33,026 nt of DNA from an uncultured bacterium (GTDB lineage: Bacteria > Cyanobacteriota > Vampirovibrionia > Gastranaerophilales > Gastranaerophilaceae). Under the pieces are notes generated by a model. It did no database searches and was not told where the DNA came from. It saw only the letters and a program-made list of their open reading frames with translations. Position numbers and translations under genes: made by a program. The stretch spans positions 1-33,026 of the forward strand of contig CASFCQ010000055.1 in the NCBI GenBank assembly GCA_949293185.1. Direction: 5' to 3'. How positions within the stretch are numbered: position 1 is the first letter of the stretch; each line of letters opens with the position of its first letter. Below are positions 15,987-23,676 of this stretch, one piece after another.

Positions 15987-16071
15987 TGCTTAATAAATTG
16001 TAAATATCTTTGTAATAATTTTATATTTTATATATAATTTAGATAATAAATAAAAAGTAAAGGTTAAGAAA

Positions 16072-16782
16072 ATGGCAGAAAATAAACTTCCTTCGGGTGT
16101 TGGTAAAAAAATTGTTCAGGCGTTAAAAAAACAAGCAGAAATTGAAATTCAGCCCGTTGCAGAAAAGAAAGAAAACGTTGTTTCTTTAGAAGATGAAGCA
16201 GCAATTCAACCTGAGATATACGATAATGTTGTAAATGATAATGTCAGCTTGGATAATGACTTTTCTGATTTTTCAATGAATGATAATTCTGAGGTAAACA
16301 ATTTGCCTGACATGGACTTGTCATTAGATGATTCTTCTAACGATAGTTTTGAAGATACATTCCCAACCTCACCTAATATTAATTTTGCAGAAACGGAAAC
16401 ACCTATGTTTGAAGAAAAAGAAACATTCGCATCAGCACAAAAACTTAATCTTACACAGCCGCAAAATAATTATTCAATGCCGGCAAATGTCGCTGTATTA
16501 AAAAGACTTATTATGCAGCTGCCTCAAGGCGTTTCAAAACAAACCGGTGCTCAAATTATCCGTCAAACAATGGAAGCACTCGGAATTTCAATGAATAGTG
16601 TATTAAAAGAAGCTCAGCAGGGACAAGACAGCATAACAGCAAGTGCAAAAGCTTGTATGTCTACGATTGCTGAATATAGAAATCATATAAAAAACCTGGA
16701 AAAACAGGTACAGGATTACAAAAAACAGGCTGTTGCTCTCAATGACCTTATCAGTCTGTTTGTAATGACTGATAAACACTAA
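16072..16782 (+). CDS. protein of unknown function: acidic disordered N-terminus plus helical/coiled-coil C-terminus
   Basis: 236 residues, family not identified. A short basic start, LPSGVGKKIVQALKKQA, is followed by about 105 residues of Asp/Asn/Ser-rich low-complexity sequence. From about residue 137 an ordered domain begins (ANVAVLKRLIMQLPQGVSKQ, TGAQIIRQTMEALGISMNSV), then a coiled coil at about 196-222 (YRNHIKNLEKQVQDYKKQ) and a hydrophobic end LNDLISLFVM. No signal peptide or membrane span. The ordered half looks strongly conserved in style; the layout suits an oligomeric, division- or scaffold-type protein, which is only a guess. AAAGG upstream supports ATG 16072, and TATAAT-like bases near 16035 may be its promoter. 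It is monocistronic, ending at the hairpin at 16814-16845. Confidence 0.75.
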   Translation: MAENKLPSGVGKKIVQALKKQAEIEIQPVAEKKENVVSLEDEAAIQPEIYDNVVNDNVSLDNDFSDFSMNDNSEVNNLPDMDLSLDDSSNDSFEDTFPTSPNINFAETETPMFEEKETFASAQKLNLTQPQNNYSMPANVAVLKRLIMQLPQGVSKQTGAQIIRQTMEALGISMNSVLKEAQQGQDSITASAKACMSTIAEYRNHIKNLEKQVQDYKKQAVALNDLISLFVMTDKH

Positions 16783-16813
16783 GCTTTATATGATTTATAT
16801 AAATGATATTTTT

Positions 16814-16845
16814 ACAAAGCGGTCTTAATTTTAAGACCGCTTTGT
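16814..16845 (+). terminator. terminator-like hairpin after the 16072-16782 gene
   Basis: A perfect 15-bp stem, ACAAAGCGGTCTTAA with its complement, around a 2-nt loop. Only three T follow the GC part before GTGC, so termination is likely but not textbook. Confidence 0.7.
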
Positions 16846-16968
16846 GCATAGATGTGGCTGCAGGAATAATTTTTAGCTATTTGTAAAAGTAACTCATATG
16901 GAAATTGGAAACTGTCTGTTATATAATTTTGGTGGCTAAATTGCATATTATCTGGGAAAGGAAAAGTA

Positions 16969-17997
16969 ATGAGTATAAATACAGCAGGCAAAAAAGGTCG
17001 TATTATGACAGGAATGCGTCCGACCGGGGAGTTGCATCTCGGGCATTATCTGGGCGTATTAAAAAATATGGTTAAACTTCAAGATGAATACGAATGTTTC
17101 TTTTTTGTTGCAGACTGGCATGCACTCACTACAAAGTTTGATTGCACTGAAAATCTTGTTAAAGATACAAGAAATATTGTGCTTGACTGGCTTGCTGCCG
17201 GCATAGATCCGGAAAAAGCTAATATTTATATCCAGTCACATTTACCTCAGACAGCGGAATTGCATATTTATTTGAGTATGATTACACCTCAAAACTGGGT
17301 GGAACGCGACCCGACCTTAAAAGATTTAACTAAAATGATACGTAGCGGTGACGACGATTCAAAACCAAATGTTTCATACGGCTTTTTGGGGTATCCTGTG
17401 TTGATGTCAGCGGATATATTGTCTTTTAATGTTGATTATGTGCCTGTAGGCATAGATCAGGTTGCGCATATTGAAATTACAAGAGATATTGCAAGAAGAT
17501 TTAATAATATCTATAAAACAGAACTGTTTAAGGAATCTAAGCCGTTGTTAACATCTACACCTATGCTAAAAGGCGTGGACGGGCAAAAAATGGGAAAATC
17601 TTTCCATAACGATATAAAAATTTGTGATGATGATGAAACAACAACAAAACAGGTAATGAAGGCTATCACTGACAGAAGCAGGGCACGACGTGACGACCCG
17701 GGACATCCTGACAAATGCGAAGTCGCTTTTGAATACTGGAAAGCTTTTGCACCTGAAGAAAAAATTAAACAGGTTCAACAGGAGTGTATTGCAGGCAAAC
17801 GAGGCTGTGTTGACTGTAAGCGTGAACTTGCCGCACTGATTAACGATTACCTCAGACCTATAAGAGAAAAGAGAAAATACTATGAACAACACCCGGAAAT
17901 TGTTGATGAAATCATTAAAAAGGGTGATGAACAAGCACGCATTGCAGCAGATGAGGTTCTTGCTCAGGTAAGAAAAGCTGTCGGAATGTTTAAATAA
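16969..17997 (+). CDS. trpS: tryptophan--tRNA ligase
   Basis: 342-residue class I aminoacyl-tRNA synthetase of normal bacterial length. HIGH-type motif PTGELHLGHYLG (His23, His26) and KMSKS-type motif KMGKS (207-211). The TrpRS-specific segments MSADILSFNVDYVPVGIDQV and AHIEITRDIARRFN place it with TrpRS rather than TyrRS. AAAGGAAAAG lies just upstream of ATG 16969. A TATAAT at 16922-16927 is a candidate -10, with no convincing -35 found. It is followed 29 nt later by coaBC and probably heads the operon trpS-coaBC-nif3-secreted protein. Confidence 0.95.
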   Translation: MSINTAGKKGRIMTGMRPTGELHLGHYLGVLKNMVKLQDEYECFFFVADWHALTTKFDCTENLVKDTRNIVLDWLAAGIDPEKANIYIQSHLPQTAELHIYLSMITPQNWVERDPTLKDLTKMIRSGDDDSKPNVSYGFLGYPVLMSADILSFNVDYVPVGIDQVAHIEITRDIARRFNNIYKTELFKESKPLLTSTPMLKGVDGQKMGKSFHNDIKICDDDETTTKQVMKAITDRSRARRDDPGHPDKCEVAFEYWKAFAPEEKIKQVQQECIAGKRGCVDCKRELAALINDYLRPIREKRKYYEQHPEIVDEIIKKGDEQARIAADEVLAQVRKAVGMFK

Positions 17998-18026
17998 AAC
18001 AGAGTAAACGTATCGGAGTCTGACCA

Positions 18027-19220
18027 GTGACAGTTAAAGATAAAAATATTCTAATCGGAATAACAGGCGGTATAGCTGCATATAAGATATGCGAGCTGAT
18101 TCGTATGTTTAAAAAAAACGGGGCGAATGTAAAGACCGTCGTCACTAAAAATGCGCTGGAATTTGTGACTCCTCTTACCTTGCAGACTCTTTCTCAGGAA
18201 GCTGTATATACGGAGCAGTTTGTAACAGAAGACAGAAAACCCGAGCATATAGCGCTTTGTGATTGGGCTGATATTTTTGTTATAGCACCGGCAAGTGCCA
18301 ATACGATAGGAAAGATTGCTAATGGGATTTGTGACAATCTTCTTACTTCACTTGCGTGTGCGTACCAAAAGCAAATAATCTTTGCCCCTGCGATGAATAC
18401 CGGCATGTGGAATAATAAAGCAGTCCGCCAAAATATATCATTTTTAAAAAGCACCGGTGCTGTTTTTGTTGAGCCTGAATCAGGCTATCTTGCCTGCGGA
18501 ACGGAAGGCAAGGGCAGATTGGCTGATATTAACAGTATTTATGAGGCAGCATATAATTGCATAAGCAATAATGAATTTTTAAAAGGTAAAAAAATAGTAA
18601 TAACCGCCGGCGGTACAAAAGAAAACTTTGATCCAGTAAGATATATAGGCAATTATAGTTCGGGAAAAATGGGCACGGCTCTCGCTGACAGAGCTTTTGA
18701 AGCAGGTGCTGATGTCTGTCTTATAAAAACTTTCCCGCTGGAGCGAAGTTACAGTACTATAGATGTTCAAAGTGCTGCTCAGATGTTAGATGCAGTCAAG
18801 CAAGAGTTTGCGGATGCGGATATTCTTATAATGACAGCTGCAGTTGCGGATTACAGACCTGAAAAAACTGCTGATTTGAAACTGAAAAAGGATACTACGG
18901 AAGAATTAGTATTAAAACTTGTAAAAAATCCTGATATTTTGTCAGAAATGTGTAAAATAAAAAAAGAAGGTCAAACTGTTATAGGCTTTTGTGCCGAAAG
19001 CAATAATTTACTGGAATACGCAAAGCAAAAAATACAAAAAAAGAATTGCGATTATATAATTGCAAATGACATATCCCGAAAAGACACCGGATTTTCAAGT
19101 GATTATAACGAAGTATTTATTTTGGATAGAGATTTAAATATAAAAAAATTAGAAAAAGATACAAAAAATAATATAGCTAAAAAAATATTGGAGAGCATAT
19201 GGCAAAAACCGGCGATATAA
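18027..19220 (+). CDS. coaBC: bifunctional phosphopantothenoylcysteine decarboxylase / phosphopantothenate--cysteine ligase
   Basis: 397 residues covering two steps of coenzyme A synthesis. The CoaC half is an FMN flavoprotein with GITGGIAAYK, catalytic His74 in PEHIALCDWAD, PAMNTGMW (121-128, Asn124) and Cys157 in GYLACGTEGKGR. The CoaB half begins near 187 with ITAGGTKENFDPVRYIGNYS and SGKMG, then TAAVADYRP and the KLKK dimer-interface Lys. The start is GTG 18027, with GGAG 8 nt upstream. Its end overlaps the Nif3-like gene by 22 nt, so translation is likely coupled. Confidence 0.95.
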   Translation: MTVKDKNILIGITGGIAAYKICELIRMFKKNGANVKTVVTKNALEFVTPLTLQTLSQEAVYTEQFVTEDRKPEHIALCDWADIFVIAPASANTIGKIANGICDNLLTSLACAYQKQIIFAPAMNTGMWNNKAVRQNISFLKSTGAVFVEPESGYLACGTEGKGRLADINSIYEAAYNCISNNEFLKGKKIVITAGGTKENFDPVRYIGNYSSGKMGTALADRAFEAGADVCLIKTFPLERSYSTIDVQSAAQMLDAVKQEFADADILIMTAAVADYRPEKTADLKLKKDTTEELVLKLVKNPDILSEMCKIKKEGQTVIGFCAESNNLLEYAKQKIQKKNCDYIIANDISRKDTGFSSDYNEVFILDRDLNIKKLEKDTKNNIAKKILESIWQKPAI

Positions 19221-19945
19221 TAAAAATATTAGAAGATTATGCTCCGCCTGAGCTTGCTGAAAGCTGGGACAATTCAGGCTGGCAGGTGTTTTTGGGAAAT
19301 GATAATACTACAAAAGTTCTTGTATGTTTAACTGTCACAAACGATGTCATAAATCAGGCTGTAGAACTCGGATGTAATTTAATTGTTTCTCATCATCCTG
19401 TTATCTTTAAACCAATAAAAATGCTCAAGGATGTAAAGCTGATAAAAGCAGTACAAAGAGGAATACAGATTTATTCTCTTCACACAAACTGTGATAAAAC
19501 TAACAAAGGTACAAGCGATATACTTGCACAAAGACTTAACCTTAAAAAAGTCGGAGTTATGAATGATTTTGTCAGAGCCGGTTTTGCGCCTTATGATATG
19601 TCTATGGAAGAATTTATTTCATACGTAAAACTTGCCTGCAATGTGACAAGGATAAAATTTGTTAATAACGGTAATAAATCAAGGGTAAAAACGGTTGCTG
19701 TTTGTGCCGGTGCCGGTGCAGAATTTATTGACGATGTAGATAAATACAATCTTGATGCGTATGTTACTGCGGATATAAAATATCATGATGCAATAGATTC
19801 GAGACGTTCTGCTATTTTGGATATAGGGCATTTTGATTCGGAAAAGCCTTTTGTTGAAGAAATAAAAACGTTGCTTGAGTCACACAAACACTGCGGCATA
19901 GATGTTGTGCTCGCAAAAGAAAAACAAGCCTGGGAATATGTTTAA
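19199..19945 (+). CDS. Nif3-like dinuclear metal-centre protein (YbgI/GTP cyclohydrolase I type 2 family)
   Basis: 248 residues, the short YbgI-like form without the inserted middle domain. Metal-ligand motifs are present: SHHPVIF (His65, His66), HTNCD (His95, Asp99) and GHFDSEK (His211, Glu215), plus the N-terminal ESWDNSGWQV. Members form toroidal hexamers with a two-metal site; the cellular role is unsettled, and the database name GTP cyclohydrolase 1 type 2 should be read with care. ATG 19199 has GGAG 5 nt upstream and lies inside the end of coaBC. Confidence 0.9.
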   Translation: MAKTGDIIKILEDYAPPELAESWDNSGWQVFLGNDNTTKVLVCLTVTNDVINQAVELGCNLIVSHHPVIFKPIKMLKDVKLIKAVQRGIQIYSLHTNCDKTNKGTSDILAQRLNLKKVGVMNDFVRAGFAPYDMSMEEFISYVKLACNVTRIKFVNNGNKSRVKTVAVCAGAGAEFIDDVDKYNLDAYVTADIKYHDAIDSRRSAILDIGHFDSEKPFVEEIKTLLESHKHCGIDVVLAKEKQAWEYV

Positions 19946-20507
19946 ACTAAAATATTTTATAATATTTATACTGTTTTTTAATGTGTTTGCATCCTGTGCA
20001 AATGCATATGAAACAGCTCTGATTACATATCCTGATTATAATAAGAACTGGAAACAAATTTATCGGGCAAAACAGTATGATGAAGTGTTGTCCCAGTGGA
20101 TTCCGTCATATGAAGACGATAAAAAATGGACAGAATCTGTTGTATTTCATTCCTACAAATGGGCAAAAGGAAATTCCAGTTACAGATTTATGTCCAATCT
20201 TCTGGCAAATGTATTGAACCGAAATTCTACAATGCGCACGCAAATTTTAAAAGACAGAGCAGAAGATTCCATAGCAATATGGTGTGCCGATAAAAATCGT
20301 AATATGGAAGCACAGTGCGAAATTTTAAGAGTGACAAAATCTTACGAGGGGCTTGTTTCTATTCACTACATAAATAAAAACCCCAAGGCTTTTGTTGAAT
20401 ATCAAAGAGACAACTGGCTGCCGATTATACAGAATGTAAGAATTTATTACAGCTATTTTCGCTGGGACAGAGTAAACGGAAAAGAAACTTCTATTCAGCT
20501 TCAATAA
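19938..20507 (+). CDS. secreted hypothetical protein
   Basis: 189 residues from ATG 19938, which overlaps the preceding stop by 8 nt and is preceded by GGGA. Clear signal peptide: MFKLKYFIIFILFFNVF, then ASCANA with cleavage likely before YE at about residue 24. The Cys in ASC is not followed by a proper lipobox context, so periplasmic rather than lipidated is more likely. The mature part is rich in Trp and Tyr (NWKQIYRAKQYD, VVFHSYKWAKG, YYSYFRWDRVNG) with no recognised domain. An in-frame upstream ATG at 19902 would hide the signal peptide. It is the last gene of the probable trpS operon and converges on lepB with a 9-nt gap and no visible terminator. Confidence 0.75.
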   Translation: MFKLKYFIIFILFFNVFASCANAYETALITYPDYNKNWKQIYRAKQYDEVLSQWIPSYEDDKKWTESVVFHSYKWAKGNSSYRFMSNLLANVLNRNSTMRTQILKDRAEDSIAIWCADKNRNMEAQCEILRVTKSYEGLVSIHYINKNPKAFVEYQRDNWLPIIQNVRIYYSYFRWDRVNGKETSIQLQ

Positions 20508-20516
20508 ATTTTTCTG

Positions 20517-21200
20517 TTAGTTTCCGATTTGTCCGTAATCTGGACGGTGAAATGCATGCCATCTGTGCAGCGGCCAGAAAATAAATATCGCTTTGCCGAT
20601 GAATCTTTCTTTCGGCAAAAATCCCCAGAATCTTGAATCCTGAGAGTTGCCTCTGTTGTCTCCCATCATAAAATAGTTACCGTCAGGAATTTGCATAGGT
20701 CCGCAAAACATTTCGTTAGAACAGGGGATGTAGTCGTCAGTGCTCATAATATAAGGTTCATTTAGCGGTTTGTCATTTATGTAAACTTTAAATGTGCCGT
20801 CAGGAAATTCTTTAACCTCCAGCTTGTCACCCGGAACACCTACTACCCTTTTTATGTAAGCGATATCTTTACAGAAAAATCCTGTTAAGCGCGCCATTAT
20901 TGATACCGGATCTGTTTTTATTTCTTCTTCCGGCGGATAAAATACCATTATATCTCCTCTTTTGGGTGTTGCATAAAAGCGGGAGAATCTTTCAACAAAA
21001 ATTCTGTCTCCTTCTATCAGTGTCGGACGCATAGAAGCTGATGGAATCCAGCGGATTTCTCCGATAAAAAATCTTATTATTATGACCATTACCAGCACAA
21101 AAACAACTGTTTCTGTCAGTTCTTGTAACCCTGCGATAAATTTTTCTTTAGGCGTTAATTTTTTTTCCTGCCCGTTTTCGTTTTGTTCTTCTCTATCCAT
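20517..21200 (-). CDS. lepB: signal peptidase I
   Basis: 227 residues. One N-terminal transmembrane helix (about 32-46) anchors a periplasmic Ser/Lys protease that removes signal peptides. Catalytic Ser56 in PSASMRPTL and Lys117 in AYIKRVVGVPGDK; box E is MMGDNRGNSQDSRFWGFLP. The charged, Gln/Glu-rich N-terminal tail (1-25) is cytoplasmic. Its ATG lies inside the end of the polyprenyl synthase gene (8-nt overlap), so the two form a coupled pair. Confidence 0.95.
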   Translation of the reverse strand: MDREEQNENGQEKKLTPKEKFIAGLQELTETVVFVLVMVIIIRFFIGEIRWIPSASMRPTLIEGDRIFVERFSRFYATPKRGDIMVFYPPEEEIKTDPVSIMARLTGFFCKDIAYIKRVVGVPGDKLEVKEFPDGTFKVYINDKPLNEPYIMSTDDYIPCSNEMFCGPMQIPDGNYFMMGDNRGNSQDSRFWGFLPKERFIGKAIFIFWPLHRWHAFHRPDYGQIGN

Positions 21201-22152
21201 TATTCTCTGTACCTGCGATTAGATTGCAAAGGTTTATGATTGCTCTTTTATATTGATTATCCTCAATAAATGATATATTTTCAATAGCCCTGTTTATATA
21301 CTGTATGGCAAGCTCTTGGGCTTTTTGCAGTGCTAGGGAATTTTTTATTTGTTTTGAAAGTTGCCCTGTATTTTGAATTTTTGATAAGTCTCCCTGATAT
21401 TTTTCATGTACATAAAAAATAAAAGGAGCGCTGTAGTCACCGTTTTTTATATCTTCGTCGAGTCTTTGTGTATCGTTAAAGTTGTCAATATCGTTTAATA
21501 TTTGAAATGCCGTACCAAAATTAAGCGCAAAGTTTTTAATATTATCAAGATAAACAGGATTATTATTGTTGTACAAATACACAGAGCCTATACCTGCTTC
21601 AAAAAGCCTTGCTGTTTTGTCTTTTGATTTTTCGATGTATTTATCCATACTTAGAAGTTTATAACGGTTGAAATACTGGCTTAGCTCTCCGTCTATAAGT
21701 TTTGATACTGCCAGTGAATGCAGTTTCCTTATGTTTGTATCATCTATGTCAAACAGAAGTTCCAGAACTTTTGCTATCAAAAAATCTCCTGCTAATACAG
21801 CGAGTTTGTTGTCATAATCAAAGTTTAGCGTTGGTTTTCCCCGTCTTAATAATGAACAGTCAATTATATCATCGTGTATCAGTGTTGCATTGTGTAAAAG
21901 TTCGTTAGCAAGTGCAATTTTTGTTATGAATGTGCTGTCATTTTGCCCCAGTGCTTTAGCAAAAAGAAAAATTAATGCAGGACGGATTTTTTTGCCTTTA
22001 CTCCCAAGAAAATCTTTGATAATCGGAACAATAGGCGAGTTTTTTGCCGGGGTGTCAAAATAATCGGTTAAACTGTTTTCCAGACTGTCGATGTCCGATT
22101 TTATTATGCTCAAAATTTCTTTATATTGTTTACTAAAAACCGAATCTGCCAA
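21193..22152 (-). CDS. trans-polyprenyl diphosphate synthase with altered second Asp-rich motif
   Basis: 319 residues, all-helical isoprenyl synthase family (octaprenyl/heptaprenyl/geranylgeranyl type). Present: GKKIRPAL (IPP-binding Lys/Arg, 53-60), first Asp-rich motif DDIID at 94-98 in LIHDDIIDCSLLRRGKPT, and the KDKTARLFEAG helix. The second motif, normally FQxxDDxxD, reads FQILNDIDNF (216-225), so the first and last Asp are Asn (Asn220, Asn224) with Asp221 kept. Activity may be weakened, need a partner subunit, or tolerate the change. Product length cannot be read. The start is TTG 22152 with GGAG 10 nt upstream and an extended -10 promoter just before it. The downstream partner is lepB. 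Confidence 0.85.
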   Translation of the reverse strand: MADSVFSKQYKEILSIIKSDIDSLENSLTDYFDTPAKNSPIVPIIKDFLGSKGKKIRPALIFLFAKALGQNDSTFITKIALANELLHNATLIHDDIIDCSLLRRGKPTLNFDYDNKLAVLAGDFLIAKVLELLFDIDDTNIRKLHSLAVSKLIDGELSQYFNRYKLLSMDKYIEKSKDKTARLFEAGIGSVYLYNNNNPVYLDNIKNFALNFGTAFQILNDIDNFNDTQRLDEDIKNGDYSAPFIFYVHEKYQGDLSKIQNTGQLSKQIKNSLALQKAQELAIQYINRAIENISFIEDNQYKRAIINLCNLIAGTENNG

Positions 22153-22173
22153 ATCTTGTCTTCTCCGCTTAAA

Positions 22174-22182
22174 ATTATAGCA
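22174..22182 (-). promoter_or_regulatory. extended -10 promoter for the polyprenyl synthase-lepB pair
   Basis: On the minus strand TGCTATAAT is a perfect TGnTATAAT. Transcription would begin near 22167, leaving a leader of about 15 nt that contains GCGGAG. No clear -35 is seen or needed. Confidence 0.5.
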
Positions 22183-22266
22183 AAAAAAGCAATTATTACA
22201 TATAGACAGGTTAGTTTCCTCTAGATACCAATAACTTGTAAAAATTTATAAATATCTATCTAATCT

Positions 22267-22365
22267 AGTGTCGCAGTTGCCGCCTCGAGCCTTCGAGCCG
22301 TCACTGCTCACCTTTTCAATGTGACACTCCAAAAATTCGTTCACGTCGCTTTGTCACGAATTTTT
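22267..22365. repeat. intergenic element with two inverted repeats
   Basis: AGTGTC (22267-22272) pairs with GACACT (22323-22328), and AAAAATTCGT (22331-22340) pairs with ACGAATTTTT (22356-22365). Between them lies a GC-rich core containing CTCGAG and TTCGAG. Base composition is visibly richer in G and C than the surroundings. No ORF or known RNA was recognised; it could be a dispersed intergenic repeat. It occupies much of the 369-nt gap 22153-22521. Confidence 0.4.
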
Positions 22366-22376
22366 CTCGGACAAAT

Positions 22377-22410
22377 AAAAAGCGATTGAGCATTCCTCAA
22401 TCGCTTTTTT
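22377..22410. terminator. bidirectional terminator downstream of flagellin
   Basis: A 14-bp stem, AAAAAGCGATTGAG / CTCAATCGCTTTTT, around a 5-nt loop, with T-runs on both strands. On the minus strand it ends the flagellin transcript about 110 nt after the stop. Confidence 0.85.
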
Positions 22411-22417
22411 ACGAGAG

Positions 22418-22445
22418 ACGGCAGCTGTGCAAAGAAAGCTGCCGT
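22418..22445 (-). other. hairpin in the flagellin 3' untranslated region
   Basis: ACGGCAGCT (22418-22426) pairs perfectly with AGCTGCCGT (22437-22445) around a 10-nt loop. It lies between the flagellin stop and the terminator with no T-run, so it may protect the 3' end of an abundant mRNA; that role is inferred. Confidence 0.4.
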
Positions 22446-22521
22446 TAAGAGAGACATTTTTGTGTCTTTATTAATGGATAATTTGTAAAAAATATTTTAA
22501 ATATTAAATAGGTAATATGGC

Positions 22522-23457
22522 TTAAGCCTGTAAAAGCTGCATTGCGATTGCAGGAATCTGGTTTGCCTGTGCTAACATCGTAGCTGATGTTTGCTGCAAT
22601 ACCTGATATTTAACCATATTGGCGCTTTCTTCTGCCATATCAACGTCCATAATCTGTGACATAGAACGTTCATAGTTTTCATTCATTACAGAAAGGTTGT
22701 CAGCTGCAGCCTGTAATCTGTTCTGGTAAGCACCTAATGTGGATCTGTCTTGTGAAATCTTATCAATAGCTGTATCGATTTTATCCAAATAAGCTCTGAT
22801 AGCTTCGTTAGACCAGTTTTCGCCGTTAACTTTGGGCGGATTAGCAGGGTTATAGCCGCCGCCTGCATCCATATAGTCTTCGCCTAAGTCACCGCTATTA
22901 GCTTCATCAATGCCTACAATATCAAGTGCAATGCCGAGTGCTGTACAAAGCATGTTTGTCATTGCAGAAGAAACATCTATTGTGTTGCAAGATGCCTCAG
23001 AGCCTGATCCTGACTGTAAAATAACTTCAGGATTAGTTCCGTTTGTCAATTCCATTCCGTTAAAAGTTGTTGAATTTGCAATAACATTGATATCTTCAAG
23101 TCTTTCTCTGATTTCATTCATCAGTGTTTGTTTCTGTTCATTTGAGTAGATACCGTTTGCTGCCTGAATGCATAATTCACGAATTCTTTGTAAGTCTTCG
23201 GTAACGTTAGTCATACCGCCTTCTGTGATGTACATCATGTTAAGACCGTCTTCTACGTTGAGCATAGCTCTTTTGTTACCTCTGATTTGAGTGTCCAGAC
23301 CTTCTGCTACACAAAGACCTGCTGCGTCATCGCCTGATTTGTTAACTCTATAGCCGGTTGATAACCTTTCGATTGCTGTTTGTAAATTTGTAGTAGCACC
23401 GTTCAAACATCTTTGTGCAATCATAGAGTTAATGTTTGTGTTGATAAATAAAGCCAT
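22522..23457 (-). CDS. flagellin
   Basis: 311 residues from MALFINTNINSMIAQR. The D0/D1 N-terminal domain (LSTGYRVNKSGDDAAGL, LQRIRELCIQAANGIYSNEQ) and the C-terminal domain (STLGAYQNRLQAAADNLSVM, VKYQVLQQTSATMLAQANQI) are complete; the variable middle is short (about 140-220). It polymerises into the flagellar filament after export. The longer frame to 23532 lacks a ribosome site, while AAAGAGAGAC lies just upstream of ATG 23457. Five cysteines (17, 49, 96, 157, 171) are unusual for a flagellin. No other flagellar genes are in the window. A sigma-28-like promoter is at 23522-23549. The name fliC/hag is not assigned because paralogues may exist. Confidence 0.95.
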   Translation of the reverse strand: MALFINTNINSMIAQRCLNGATTNLQTAIERLSTGYRVNKSGDDAAGLCVAEGLDTQIRGNKRAMLNVEDGLNMMYITEGGMTNVTEDLQRIRELCIQAANGIYSNEQKQTLMNEIRERLEDINVIANSTTFNGMELTNGTNPEVILQSGSGSEASCNTIDVSSAMTNMLCTALGIALDIVGIDEANSGDLGEDYMDAGGGYNPANPPKVNGENWSNEAIRAYLDKIDTAIDKISQDRSTLGAYQNRLQAAADNLSVMNENYERSMSQIMDVDMAEESANMVKYQVLQQTSATMLAQANQIPAIAMQLLQA

Positions 23458-23521
23458 TTTTGTCTCTCTTTCTCTCTTTTCTGGTTTATTCTCTCTATTG
23501 CATTTTTTGTGAACACTTCTT

Positions 23522-23549
23522 ATATCGGACAAACGAATTTTATACTTTA
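23522..23549 (-). promoter_or_regulatory. sigma-28 (FliA)-like promoter of the flagellin gene
   Basis: On the minus strand TAAAGTAT, 12 nt, TCCGATAT, against the known consensus TAAAGTTT-N11-GCCGATAA. This gives 7/8 and 6/8 matches, with the spacer one base longer. Transcription would start near 23514, leaving a leader of about 57 nt before ATG 23457. The -35 half overlaps the palindrome at 23541-23555. Confidence 0.65.
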
Positions 23550-23555
23550 GTATGG
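23541..23555. promoter_or_regulatory. TATACTTTAGTATGG site, copy 1 (overlaps the flagellin -35)
   Basis: Contains the inverted repeat ATACT-TT-AGTAT. An identical 15-base copy lies 79 bp away at 23620-23634 in the same orientation. It overlaps the -35 half of the sigma-28-like promoter, so a bound protein would block or modulate transcription. Confidence 0.45.
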
Positions 23556-23619
23556 TTTTTAATCAAAAAAATATAAAAATGAGGTCAAAACACTTGTTAT
23601 AAAAAGATTTTACTGCTAC

Positions 23620-23634
23620 TATACTTTAGTATGG
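23620..23634. promoter_or_regulatory. TATACTTTAGTATGG site, copy 2
   Basis: An exact 15-base duplicate of the site at 23541-23555, closer to rsmE (+). No GCCGATAA-like -10 follows it on the minus strand, so it is not a second sigma-28 promoter; a paired operator is more likely. Confidence 0.45.
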
Positions 23635-23637
23635 CAA

Positions 23638-23651
23638 ATCATACGTATGAT
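23638..23651. promoter_or_regulatory. 14-bp perfect palindrome ATCATACGTATGAT
   Basis: Lies 3 bp from copy 2 of the repeated site, upstream of rsmE. Possible operator; the core ATACGTAT also occurs at about 26381, upstream of the AMIN-like gene. Confidence 0.35.
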
Positions 23652-23676
23652 GTAGTTAAAGGACAAAAAAGCTTAT

